Assembly: GCA_034336665.1 (NCBI GenBank) | Contig: CM067570.1 | Coordinates: 13,809,502-13,873,501 of the forward strand | DNA from: Luscinia megarhynchos | Taxonomy: Eukaryota; Chordata; Aves; Passeriformes; Turdidae | DNA: 64,000 bases | Direction of reading: 5' to 3' | Shown here: in pieces, positions 45,995-58,400 of the stretch | Layout of the letters: every line of letters starts with the position of its first letter | Position numbering within the stretch: position 1 is the first letter of the stretch | Notes under the pieces: generated by a model | Database searches by the model: none | Seen by the model: the letters and a program-made list of their open reading frames with translations, nothing else | What the model was told of the DNA's origin: nothing | Position numbers and translations under genes: made by a program

Positions 45995-46097
45995 TAATTA
46001 AAATTATATTAATAATTAATGTATTATATTATAATATAATAATTAATATAGTATACAATATATAATATATTATAATAATGAATATTATATATTAATA
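45995..46097. repeat. AT-rich low-complexity, self-complementary tract
   Basis: About 100 bp that is almost entirely A and T, built of AATTA, TATAATAT and ATTAAT pieces. It is strongly self-complementary and could extrude or form hairpins. Possibly a decayed (TA)n microsatellite. Confidence 0.85.
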
Positions 46098-47235
46098 GTC
46101 AGAATCATAGAGGTTTCTAAGACACCCATGTGCCCAGTGATACCCCCCTGCTACTCTGTCCTGGCCTCCCTCTTGCTTGTGTTCTCCTGTCATTTTCACA
46201 TGCTTTTTTGTATACATCTGGTGCCACAGTTCTACACCAACTCCTGTAAGGAGAGTCAAGAACACAGCTCTCAGCCTTGCTGCACAGCTGACTTCACTCT
46301 CAGCACACTTTCAAAAGGTGTTTAAGGGGCCTCTTGGAAATTCAGGGGTCAGAGTCTGGGTTTCTCTGTTCACTCCCACAAAAGTTGTGCAAGTCCAAGT
46401 CCTTTGCAAACCATTTCGAGCTGTTACAATGAAGAACCATAAAGTTACCGTGCCCAGATAATAAGCAAAAGGGGAAACACTTAAAGTTACAGGGAGAAAG
46501 TTACCTTGCCAGAAATTAACTCCAACTGCATTTTCATTATCAACCCAAGATCTCAGCTTTTAAAATACAACTCCCTTTCCCAACCCATCACAGATTTGAT
46601 AAGCAAAAGCCAGCCAGTATTTACACAGGTTAATGTTTCTCATCTTAAAAAGATGGGATTAGCTTCACTTCAACATAAGGAAAACCCAAAAACAGTTTCA
46701 ACATGATATATAAACTGATATTTTCAGGATGGTTCTAATTTATTCCTTTGACTTTGTCAATTGTGTTGTTGACAGGAAGCTTGAAATGGAGACAAAATAA
46801 AGATATTGTAGTCTGGATCTGAGCTCACTGCTGCATGGGGGCAAACCACTGCACCCTGTGGTCTTGCAGCATAAAGGTCAGCCACGATCACAGGAGCAGT
46901 TAATAGAAAGGGGAATATCTGGGCTGTTAAAGCACAAACTTTATTTAGCATAGACTTCATTTATAATGAAGATTCACCTACTTTTTAATACATCTTCATG
47001 CTGGAGCAATCACTAGGAGATTGCAATCTGTAGGTACACAAATGAAAGCATCCCAGCAATCAGAAAGGAACCTGCACTCCAGAAGGAAATCTCATATAAT
47101 TTGTAGCTTCAGCTGTGATAACCACTGCCCCCTCAGCCAGGAAGTTCAGCACCACCTCTGGATTCACCACAGAGATTTCTGTCCCACCAAAAATTTCAAA
47201 AACTTCATGGGTTCCCTGTGAAAATTTTCATCTTT

Positions 47236-47328
47236 AAAAAAAAAAAAAAGTTAAAAAAAGGAAAGGAAAAAACCCCACAATAAAACAACAACAACAACAA
47301 TAACAAAAAAGAAACAATAACAAAAAAA
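47236..47328. repeat. A-rich tract with (CAA)n
   Basis: Begins with a run of 14 A, continues as A-rich sequence with GGAAAGG and CCCC interruptions, and includes about five CAA units at 47284-47301. A simple-repeat region. Confidence 0.8.
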
Positions 47329-50300
47329 CCCCACCACCTTTTCAATGTTTTATGTTTATGGAAGTTGGGAGTTCCCACAGAAAACACTTGTCACTGAAGA
47401 CCTGATTTTGTCAAAGTCTTTAGCCACAACATTTGTCATGATAATGAAAATGTCTTCATACCAACCCAGATACAGAAGATTAAAGAGCACCTGGCTTGTT
47501 CTGTGAGTCATTTGCTGCTAATCTTGTTATACAGGCTAACAATAAAATCATCATGTCTGGAGCCCGAAGGCCTCGCTGACCTTCTGTGATTAAAGAAACT
47601 TATTCCATTGCTAGCAGCACTCACAAAAGAAAGGATGGAACTGCATCTAGCTGCTTTTACCTCCTCTTGCCCAACAGTTTATTTGTAAAGGGTTACCAGG
47701 AGCCAGCAAGTCCAGATAGCGCTCAAGCTGTCTCTGGATCACAGCAAGTCTCTTTAACCACATCACTCCTCTTTAGATCTCAAACACTTTCACTGCTGCC
47801 CACCTTTGGTTATGCCACCACCAACTGCACAGCTTTGTAAAGTCCCTCTAACATTGAACGTGGGCTGCAAGAACACCTAAAGCCACTGAATCTTCTATGC
47901 CAAGAATTCTGTATTTCACAAACTTTTCTGGATTCCCTTTGCAGTACCAAGAGCCAGTCCCTTGAAAACCTCACCCTGTGTGTGACACTTAAGTCACACA
48001 CACAGAACAGACAAGCCTCTGCTGGTATCTAAGAGTATTCACATCCTCTTACATTAGATTTTGTATTCAATATGCTGAATTGACATGCAATAGACACCCT
48101 TGCACTGGATGACTAGGAAGGATTCAAGAGCACAATCTACTTAATAAGTTGGACCAAAAGACTTCCTAACACATTTCTAGTCCTGGACTCATTCTGCAGC
48201 AGTACAGACACGTGTGTCCCAGCCAGACTCATTCTCTGTTCAGTGCTGGCTGTGCAATGCTGCTGCAAGACTCAATGGCCCTGTAAAAAACACACAAAGA
48301 ACTGACTGCACACACTGCAACAAGAGCAAACTCGGCTGTCAGTACAGGTCACCACCACGCTGACAAAAGCACCAAGCTGTGACCTTCAGGTAGATTCACC
48401 ACAGGTAGAAGCACTTGAATGCCAGCACTCCATTCAACTCATTCCCCTGCACAAAATTTACCATGAAAGACAAATAAAAAGAGGGCACGAAACAAGCTTT
48501 TGTACTTCTGTCCCTCAAGATACATTTAAATGCTTTGTTTCAACAAACAGGGCAAGTCCTCTATTCTAAAACCTGCATTTAAACATTAATTGTCTCCAGA
48601 CAGGCATGTACAATTTTGTGTAATGATCAGTCTCTCAAACAGCTTTTTGAAAAGCTTGTCTCTGGAACACAGTCATGTTTGAATCTTTACTATAAAGTCA
48701 ACATCTAAAGCATTTTTATTCCAGATAATTACATGCAAGCAATTTTGCCCTTCTTAATCCCCTACATGAAGTACAACAGAGGCTTTTTCCATTTGCCCAG
48801 TTCCTTGCAGTGGATTTTTTCCATAGGTAACTTAAGATTAACTTCTGTTTTGACGTAGACTCTGTTATTCAAGTGATTCCTGAGCCTGCTTCTGTTCTAG
48901 CTGCTGCTGAAGTCAGGGAAGAGCAAGAACCAGCAAAAGAAATTTCAGTGACTAGAGCGATTGAAGGTTTTGTTCACTTACTCAGAAAATGAAATTCCCA
49001 GAGAACAAACCTTGCAGAGTCTAGATCTATGCTCAATGGGAACAGGAAGGACAAGGGTTCAATACATGAAATAACGCAGAAACCACAACAGATGATCTGG
49101 CACTGCAAGAAGCATCAGAAAGCAGCCACAGATGACACATGGGAGCTGCTGTAGAAGTTATTACCTCTCTGACTGTCCATGAAAGCAACTGTCAGTCAGA
49201 AGGTGAGATGAACAGTGACAGCCAGGCAAACACACGGATCAGCCAAACAACCTCCACCATGTATTACCAAAAATCATCCTTCTCAGAAAAGACAAGGGGA
49301 TCAAGGAGGAAGGCACTCAGTGCAAAGCCATCCCACCACTCTGGGAGCCAGATCTGAGCAGGTAATTTTGCTTTGCTCATGTTTCCATGGGAGTGTCCAG
49401 CTCTCACCAACATACTGTGCTTCTAGTGGTTCAACACAGATGGGTGGGCATTGCCGGGGTTTACTCAAAAAGTACCCCAAGAATACAAAGGACACATGAA
49501 AGATACACTGTCATCCATCCAACTTCTTCAGAATGAGGAGAAACTCCCACTGAGTTTTCAGACCATTGCCACAAACAAATCTGTTACATCAGCAAAGGAT
49601 TCCAGATACAGGAGACCAGGTCAGGAAAAAAAAATAAATGTTTGAGCTCACTCTGCAACAGTCATGCTGGATTGTGGGATGGTGGTTCAACATTTTTTTT
49701 CCCCCAACTGTAAACAGCACAGGGAGTTAAACAGACAGCAAGGCCAGAAGATACTGGGTTGAAATTACAGATCTGGCAATAAACACAAAAGAATGTCGCG
49801 TGATTTTCAGCATGTGGTCTGCAGACTTCAAGGCCAATGAAGAACAACTACGGAAAGCGAGCTGTATATCTGGCAGTTACAGAGAAGGCCAAATCCCTGG
49901 AAAATTAAGGTCACATGACCCAAGAAAATGTCTGAAGCCCTGCTCTAGTTCATCTAGAATATGGATGAGACTTTTTTTCATGACGTACATTCCTCTCCAT
50001 TTCAGGGTTTTAAGGGAACCAGCTTCAACACCACTGACACATTCATATATATCTCAGCTTTGGGAATGGAAAAAACCTTCTTCACCTTAGACACAACTCA
50101 GAGTCTTCCAGGTCTAACCCCTCCAACAGGAGGCAGCACCTGGTGTTTCTGACAAAAGAACAAGCACCTCATTAAGACTAACACAACACAATCTACTCCA
50201 ATTATGAATAAAGACTTAAACCTGGAGTGAGTGGGGTATGAAACAAAAGAACCATAGTGATAAGATTTCTTTCTCACATGGGTGTCCCTCCAGCACAGTC

Positions 50301-51436
50301 ACACCAGCCTCCTGGGCAGCTCCTGCACAGTCATTTTGGCTCAGCATGGCTTTAATAAAAATGAGTTATGACAGCAAACAGCCAGTGTTCCATGGCTGCA
50401 GCTATCCACATGGGTAACACAGTAAAACAAAAACAGCATGTGCACACATCCCTGTGCCTTTGCTCCCATGAGGCAAGTGCCATTACCTAAATACTTCTGC
50501 TATCACCTGCAAGCATGAGGGTAGGCATCGAGGCTGCTGTCAGCAGCTGCTCAATTCCCCTCCACACTGGACAATGCTGCAGATATCTGATGGGCACGGG
50601 ACACTGTTTCAAAGATTATAAATGAGCTCTTGGTTCTCACTGGCAAGAGAGGTGCTCTGCTGCCTCTCTTCCTCATCAGTCGCAGGCACAGAACAAAACC
50701 TCCCTGCTGGATCCTATCCTGCCACAGGTTTCACTTCCCGCTCCCTAAACAGCTCTGTGTGACCACAGCCAAGCAAGGATAGGAACTGGAGTGCTCCCAT
50801 GGAGGGGAACAGAAACCTGAGAAGGGAGGAGAACTTGTCTTAACAGGTGGGTGTTCCCCAGCTCATTCCCCGAGTGCCAACCTGTTCCTCCAACACCTCT
50901 CCCCACCAACCACCATACTTTAGTTTCAGTGATGTGCAGCCTGCAGAGTTATAATGGCATTAAAAGCTAGTACTGACCAAAGACAGGGTTTAGGAAACAC
51001 AAAACAAAACCCCCAAACAAACACACAGCTGAGATTAGCTGCATAAAGTATCTCTAAGAGTGAAGGTAGAAGAGAACAGGAACAATGTCTATTTGTGGCA
51101 GTCGATTCACTCTCTGTTACCTGCACCTGGCCACAAAGGGTCACATTCACCCAATATTTAGCTTCCTCCTGTGCAAACCTCGACCTCACTCATGCCTTTT
51201 CTCCTCTTCCTCTCCCTGAACAGGACAATAGGAAACACTCTCTGGTCAGTGTGGCAACTCCAAGCTGAGCCACACAAGCAGCCCGGGCGGCTCTGAAATC
51301 CCGCTGGGATCGCTGCGTGATGCCCCAGCAAGAGGCAAGTGCTGAGAAGCACGTCCATGCCCAGGCTGCAGCTCCCAACAAAAGGAGCCTTTGTCCCCTG
51401 GTGGCTTTTGCACACTGTGCCAGAATCAACAGGGAT

Positions 51437-51460
51437 CGATTCCAGCAGCGATTCCAGCAG
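51437..51460. repeat. 12-bp direct tandem repeat, two copies
   Basis: CGATTCCAGCAG occurs twice end to end, inside a locally CpG-richer segment (about 51270-51465). Confidence 0.85.
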
Positions 51461-54400
51461 CGCTAGGAAACAGGATGGGGCAGGAAAGAATAGGCTGGGC
51501 TGCTCCTACCTTCTGTGCACCTCTGACTTGCACTGGGGGAGGGCTGCATATCAAAGGAACCTGGCTTTTAAGAAGAGTACCATCCTAAAAACCTTCAGGC
51601 ACAGGGCATTGGATCCATCTTCTGTAGACAGCTTAAATATACAAATTATTCAAAAGTACTAATCACTTCCAGGCGAGAGACCTGATGGCAGCAATTTCCA
51701 GAGTCAAAGTTCTGCTTTAATTCATCTGCAAGAAACAATAGGACCTTCCTTTGAAGTACATTCTCCAGCACAGATGGATATAGCATCCCCTCCACCCTCA
51801 TTTCCAGAATGGAACTGTCCTGCTCAGGGGATGGAGAGAAAATCTACTTTGAACTGGATAACTTCCCAAAACACAGGAGTCTTTGCAGAGGCCACAGTTT
51901 CATGAATACTTAAAAGCTTTCCCGAAAAGCCACTGAAAAAGCCTCATTTCCGATTCTCCTGCCTCTGTGTCACTGTCCCTCCTTGTGCTAACCCAAGAAT
52001 GTGAGGGCTAAATGCTGAAACAGGATTGAGAAACGAACCTCAATTAAAAACAGCATTACAAGTTGGGTTGAAAGTAACCAATGGTTTCTGATGTCCCAGC
52101 CTGGCTCACAAGGGGTGGAACTGATTTTCCAAGCAGCACTGCTGCACTTATGCCTCTTGTAAATTGTTGGGCCATTGTTTTCACTGAGTCATACCAGTGA
52201 ATGTGGATTTTGGGCTAAAGGACTAGAATGACCAGGCTATTTCAGCAGAATGTCTCCTGTTTCTATCAGTCTGGAAAACACCAAGCTTTAGACTTGCTAA
52301 ACTTGTATAAACTCATATTTCAACACGAAAAAATTCCCACCCATTCCTAAAGAGGGCGAATCACTACCGAGCCTTTTTCTTTTTCAAGATAAGATGTTGA
52401 ATTCCAGTCTCAGCATTTCAAATTTTTTTAAACTCTTAATTATACAAGGGAGATGCAGATAAGCCAGCCCAAATTTGAGATAAAGCCATTCAAATTCAGT
52501 GGTTTAGGAATTGAAAACTTTGGCTTTGCTTACCAAGAGTAATTTCCAAACCTCAATATTTACAACACCTTCTATAACACTTGAAGTTCTCACTGAGATT
52601 CAAGTGTTTAAAAGAAAAGTGCAAATCTTCTGTTCTAGGCCACACAGAGTATGATCCAATATGGAGATAAAACTGTAATGGCAAAGCTCCAAACCAGCTT
52701 TACCACGTATCTTCACAGTTCATGTAACTTGTGGGGTAGGTTTTGCTCTCCACTCAGGACAAACCTTCAAGAAACTGAGCACTGGGTTTCTGAGACTCCA
52801 TTACTATCAGATTTTAAAGGGATACTGTCTAAACTACTACAAAATTATTTTCATATCTGAACTGTTTTTAAAATTATGTAGCTTTTTGGGACAGTTTCTT
52901 GGGCTGATGAGACCATTCTGCAATTGTGGTAGCTACTCTCAGGATGAATTTCAGGAAGCAGTTAAGAGCTTAAAACAACTGTATATTGCCCAAATCACTA
53001 ATTAAACTTTTGAATGAAAGAAGAGCCAATGCACCTTATAATGTTATTTCTTCAGTAAGAACCAGAGCCCTATTATTAAATGCAGGCTAGGATCAAAGAG
53101 GCAGGCTCATCTGGATTCTGGTCTGATTGCACAGCTGCCACAGGCAAAGGTTAAAGATGACGGGAAGCAAAAACAGAACAAGGAGGATCTAGAACAACAA
53201 CTCAATAGATATTACTGTGGAACACCACAGATCCTGAGAAAGAAGTCTTGGAAGAGGGAGGGTCACCCGTGTTCTGGCTGGTGCATGATCAGAGGACAGA
53301 AAGCTCTGAAGAGCTGATGTGACAGCCTCAGGTTTTCCAAGAGCAGGAAAACACATTCAGAGCAGGGGCACTCTTTCTGACACCACCAAGGAGCTGGGAG
53401 CACAGAGGGGCTCCCTGGGATCTCTCTGGGAAAAGCCCTGCTCAGCAGCTGATGAGGGTATGGGGCTTTCAGCACTCGGCTGTCTGCCACGCATGGAGCT
53501 GGCTGGGGATCACCATGTGGGACTGAAAGGAAGGTGAACTCGAAGTAGGAACTTTAATGATGCACAGCTGATGCTCTCTAGGCCTTAGGTGCTTTGCTAA
53601 GCAGATGAAAGGAAGAAATAAATGCAGAATCAGAGCTGATATCCAGCTGCAGCTATTTTTTCCACATGCACCTGTGGGCAAGCGTAAAATGCCTGGACAT
53701 TTTCCTCTGAAACAAACACAGAACATTCTTCTGTATCAAAAGAAACAAGTACATCACACAACAGCACTGGTACTGCCCCAGTGCAAGCACAAAACACTTT
53801 CTTTCTCATCTCTGACTTCAGAGCAGGGACACAAATAAACCAAAGACACTCACTGAATGCAGGCAGTCTGTCTCTGCCAACCTTCACCAGCACAGACAAC
53901 ACAAACCCAGGACATTTCTGCTACAGACAGCAGGGCAGTGTCACCCACATCACAGCAGCACTGCCAGCAGCAGAGCAGGCTACGTGCAAAGGCTTGGAAC
54001 ACATGTGTGTTCAAAGATTTTTTTCACCCCAACACACAACCACTTCCTCTTCATTATTTGAAGATGTCAGAATGAGACCTCTAGAGAACAAGCACCTTGG
54101 CCACAGCTGTACAAAAAGTATGCAACAGTGGTACAAAACAACCCTAAATTACACGTAGGTCAATAATAAACATTAATTACAGAAGGAATGCAGAAACTGT
54201 CACAGCTCCCTTCAAACCCAGGAAAAGCTGCACTGATAAACTGCCTCTGTCCCAGATGCACTATTTAGTTTTGTACAAACTATGATGCCCTTCTGTATCC
54301 CTACCTTTCCTTTCTATCACAGTGGGGTGAGTATAGCCTCTGAGGAAGTGCAATATAAAAAAATCAGGTGCTAAATTTAACAGGTCTGAACCTTTTCCCT

Positions 54401-55435
54401 TACCACTGCTGGGGCCACTGTGTATGGTAGCACCACGCTCTTGCAAGGTAAGACTTCTGACAGGTAGGCAAGTCCAGCTGGCTTCTTCAGCTACTGCTGA
54501 AGGAGATGAAGATGTTGATGGTGTTCCTGCTCTCTTTCAGCCTTCTGGGCTTTAAACACTAGGTAATGGTGAGGGTGGGACAAAAACTGTTTACTTCTGC
54601 AACCTTGAACAGCTTTGCATAGGCTACATCTCAGCCATGCAGAGCTTTTTTTTCCTTCTAAAAAGCAAGGACATCAAGTAAAAAACCCAAAAAATTAAAA
54701 ACCAGTGTAAAGGGTTCAAAAGAACATTTCCAAATGGTCATTCTCAAAGTGAGGTTTACTGCTTGGGCAAGACAGGATTGAAGCTTCCAGGATGCATAGA
54801 TATTGGTCCCAAGATATACTATCACAGGTAAATAAACACAGATGCTCCAACCCTTCCTTTTTTTCCTGCACCCACATGTTACCAGCAAGAACTAGTTTTA
54901 AAGCCCAAAGAAATGAGTTGCACCAGTTCAACATGCCCCAAGGACAAATCACAAGGACAGGGAAACTGAATGACCTCACATCATCTCCTCTTCTCACTCC
55001 TGCAAGACCCTCCTAGAGCAGTCACAGGTGATTGAACAGAGGATATCCTTACTTGTACCTTTTTTTTTTTTACAAAAATGGCAAAAATCAATCCAAGCAC
55101 TGACAGCTAGAAGCAGCACTAGAGAGAATGGCAGCAACAAACAGAAAGCAGATCAATGGGCTTTAGTAAGGAAGCCATAGAGCCAGACAACAAAGGCAGC
55201 AGAAAGCACTATACATGAATTTTCATCTCTCAGCCTGTCACCATGAAAACAGATTCTGTTTTCATACATTTTTGTCATGTTTCCAACCACTTGTTAACAT
55301 CCCTTCTTATCCTGGCCACAGTTTCAGGATAACACACTAAAAATCTGTCTGGTCTGGTACATGCACATGGGGTTAGAGTAGTGGGGCTACAGTGTTTTCT
55401 GGAGACAATATCCTGAGAGTAAAAATATCATCAGA

Positions 55436-55472
55436 AGAGTCAGAAAACTAAGACTAGAGTCAGAAAACTAAG
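55436..55472. repeat. 17-bp direct repeat with 3-bp spacer
   Basis: AGAGTCAGAAAACTAAG appears at 55436-55452 and again at 55456-55472, separated by ACT. A perfect local duplication of 20-bp period. Confidence 0.85.
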
Positions 55473-58400
55473 GGAGACGGCAGCAGGAGGAAGAAATTAA
55501 GAGTTTGTTGTCTCAATACACACCCTCTTTTCCACATTTTAATCTCCCATCATCCAGACATTCCTTACAGGTGAGTGCTTTAAACATGGCACAGGAGACT
55601 GAAGATCTTTCAGACCCCAGGTTTCCCCTTTTTGCATCCTCCCCAATAGCTTCACCACAGAAAACATCTTAGGGGTGGGAGGAAGGAATTGGGGGACAGG
55701 AAGGACTTAGGATTTATTCACAGCCCAGCACTGATAACCAGCCATACAGTAACAGAAGCAAATGAACAGTGCTCTCTGCTTGAACAGCCTTCCCTCCAAC
55801 TCCAACCCTATTTTTTTTAAAAAGGAAAGGGACATCACTCACGCCTTTTGATTTTCCACGTGGGAGGGAGCTGATGTTTATGTTACAAAGACATGTCTTA
55901 GTGCCACAGATCCACCAACAGTTCAAGGAAGAACAGAGGAGGAAGTTCTGAAGGCAGCAGGTTCCAAACATGACAAATTCACCTCCAAAAACAAGTACTT
56001 GTTTCATCTGATGAGGGAAAAAACGCTTTTTCTTTCTGTTCTCCATTCCATGAAACAAGGAATTAGTCATCCCTTAAAAAGGACACTGGTTCCTCAGCAA
56101 CAGGAGACTGAAAATGCAGGAACAGCTCATTTTTTTTCCAGCCTCTTCAACCCTTGCCCTTACTTGTTCTGCCTAAAAATATCCATCAAGGCTTTTGATA
56201 CCCCTCCATACCTACAGCTCAACTGGCTTTGGGCTCATGCCATCCTGGGCTCGAAGAATGTGCTGCAGGGACACAGAGCAGCCTCAGCAGAGAGCTCAGC
56301 TGTCCCTTTCCTCCCTACTGCCCATCCCTGCAGGCTGGCAGGCACACACTGCAGGCTCCCAAAGAGGCTTCATTCCCAAGGCCTGCCACTCCACTGTCCC
56401 ACCCTGGTTTTCATTCACAGCCCCATTCATGATGGTGAAACCCTAACTCACCCAGGCAACCAAGCTGTGCTGCTGCTCCTGTGGGACTGTGGGGCCCAGG
56501 ATCTGTGTCTGCAGGGCTGTGAGCACAGGCACGGGGCACACTGCACAGGGAGCCTCTGCCAAGGGCAGCAGTGGTGCTAAAAACCTGCTCCAGAGCAGGG
56601 CTCAGCCCCCACCAACACCTGCTGCAGACAAACAAGGCACACCATCATACTCTAGGGATTTCTCTGGCAATCCCTTTCTTTCCTGTCCTTCTAAAGCAGC
56701 ACTTTTTTAGATAAGAGCTGGCACTAGTGCCATTTCCCCTAAAGAAAAAAAACCCTCATTTCCTCCCCTGGAAGCCCCACTCCAGCCCTCTCCTCATTAC
56801 TCCTGGTGCAGTTGGACCCTGTTTTTCTATTCAGCTCCCTAAAACACATTTGTTCCTTTCACACAATCAGATCTTCTCCTGTGACAAGGAGAATATTTCC
56901 ATCCCCTTTCTCAAGCAGCCTGTGCAGCTCTCAGACATTGAACACCAAAGGTTTCTGATGGCCAGGTCATCCCTTCACCCCCTTGTGCCACAGGACCTCC
57001 TCTGTCCACCACAGCTCCTCACCAAGCCTGCCCACTCATGGATGGCTGCAGCATCCAAGTGACTCCCATTTGAAATCCCAGTGTCCCCCAGGTAGGACTC
57101 TGCTCCTTACACCATGGGAGAGGGCTGGAGCTGGGAAATACAGAGGTTTTACAGCAATTCCAGTTTAGCTTCCAATATCTGGCAGGACAGAAGGATCTTT
57201 TATTTTTCTCTTGTTTTATTCCAGAAGACTTTCCTGGGTGCCTCAAACATCACCACAAGCCACTGGTGACCGTTTTAATGACCCAACTTCCCACACAAGC
57301 ACCTTTCTATTTGTCTCCTCAAGTTCTTCAGGGCAGAGCAGTCCCCAGAGCTGCTTCTTTGGTTGACTTTTTCCCAAGCAGACAGCACTGTTTTGCTAAC
57401 AAGTCTGCCAGCTCAAATTCACCTCCTGAGCACCTCTCCCTTCCTTCCTTCCTCAAGGATCCATTAACTCATATTAATCCACCCTCCTGGATAATCAGAG
57501 TAATTCTCTTTAAACACATAACACAGGGCAAAGCTACTCTCTGTCTGCAATTTGTGTTAGAGGGCATGGTGACCCTGCATGTCATTAGATTGGGAACATT
57601 ATGCACCACAGCCTCCAAATAATCCATTTATGGAGAGGGGTCCCCAGAACAGGACATGAGTACTGCAGAAAAAGCACTTTTGCTGAGTCTCTTGGCATAC
57701 TCAAATACACCTGGCTAGACAGCAACTCACTGCAGTCCTAAATCCAAGTGTTCCCTCCCCTCCTCCAACCACCCTGGACAAAATCTCACCTAATTTAAGA
57801 GCGACATTGGATGACTCATTTCTGTCTGTGTGAAAGAAAATCATCTTGAGAAGAGCTAGCAGCACGATTTTCCCCTCCTTTCCTGGTAAATTGTCCAGGT
57901 CATTAGCATCCATACTATACAGCAGTTGTCAAAAAGTCATTGCATTGGAACACCTACTGAGAAGACACCAGGACTCTACACCATCACAACAATCTGCTTT
58001 TCTGACTCCTGGTAGCACTGACCTTGGAGCAGGAATTGAAGAGGAGGCTTTGGCACCCATTGCAGGAGAAGCCAAACTGGTGCACCATGAACCAGCAGAA
58101 ATGGAAAGCTGCTGTTAGCACCTATCAAATACCTGGAAATTAAAGGTGGCAAGGACTTAACATTGTTTAATTCTGTCTTTTGTCCCAGGAAAAGAGCCAG
58201 TTATATTTCACTAATCGGTGCAGCTGCATCCCCATCCCTCATTTCCCCTTCTGAGCAGTAAGTCTCAGTCAGCTCACCACATGCATGAACGGGCTGGAAG
58301 AGGGGGCAGGTTTTTCAACCATTCCTGCCAGCCTGAGATCAGACTCAGTGAATTCAACAGTCAAGGATAAACACAAAGTTTTTTTCAACAGTAAAAATTG

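Noticed and set aside
46098..46125. Another CR1 tail (CAGAATCATAGAGG)
   Set aside because: Only about 14 bp resemble CR1 and the following sequence does not continue the match.
55999..56580. A 193-codon plus-strand open frame
   Set aside because: Cys/His/Pro-rich translation typical of random GC-rich intron; no homology recognised and no exon borders.
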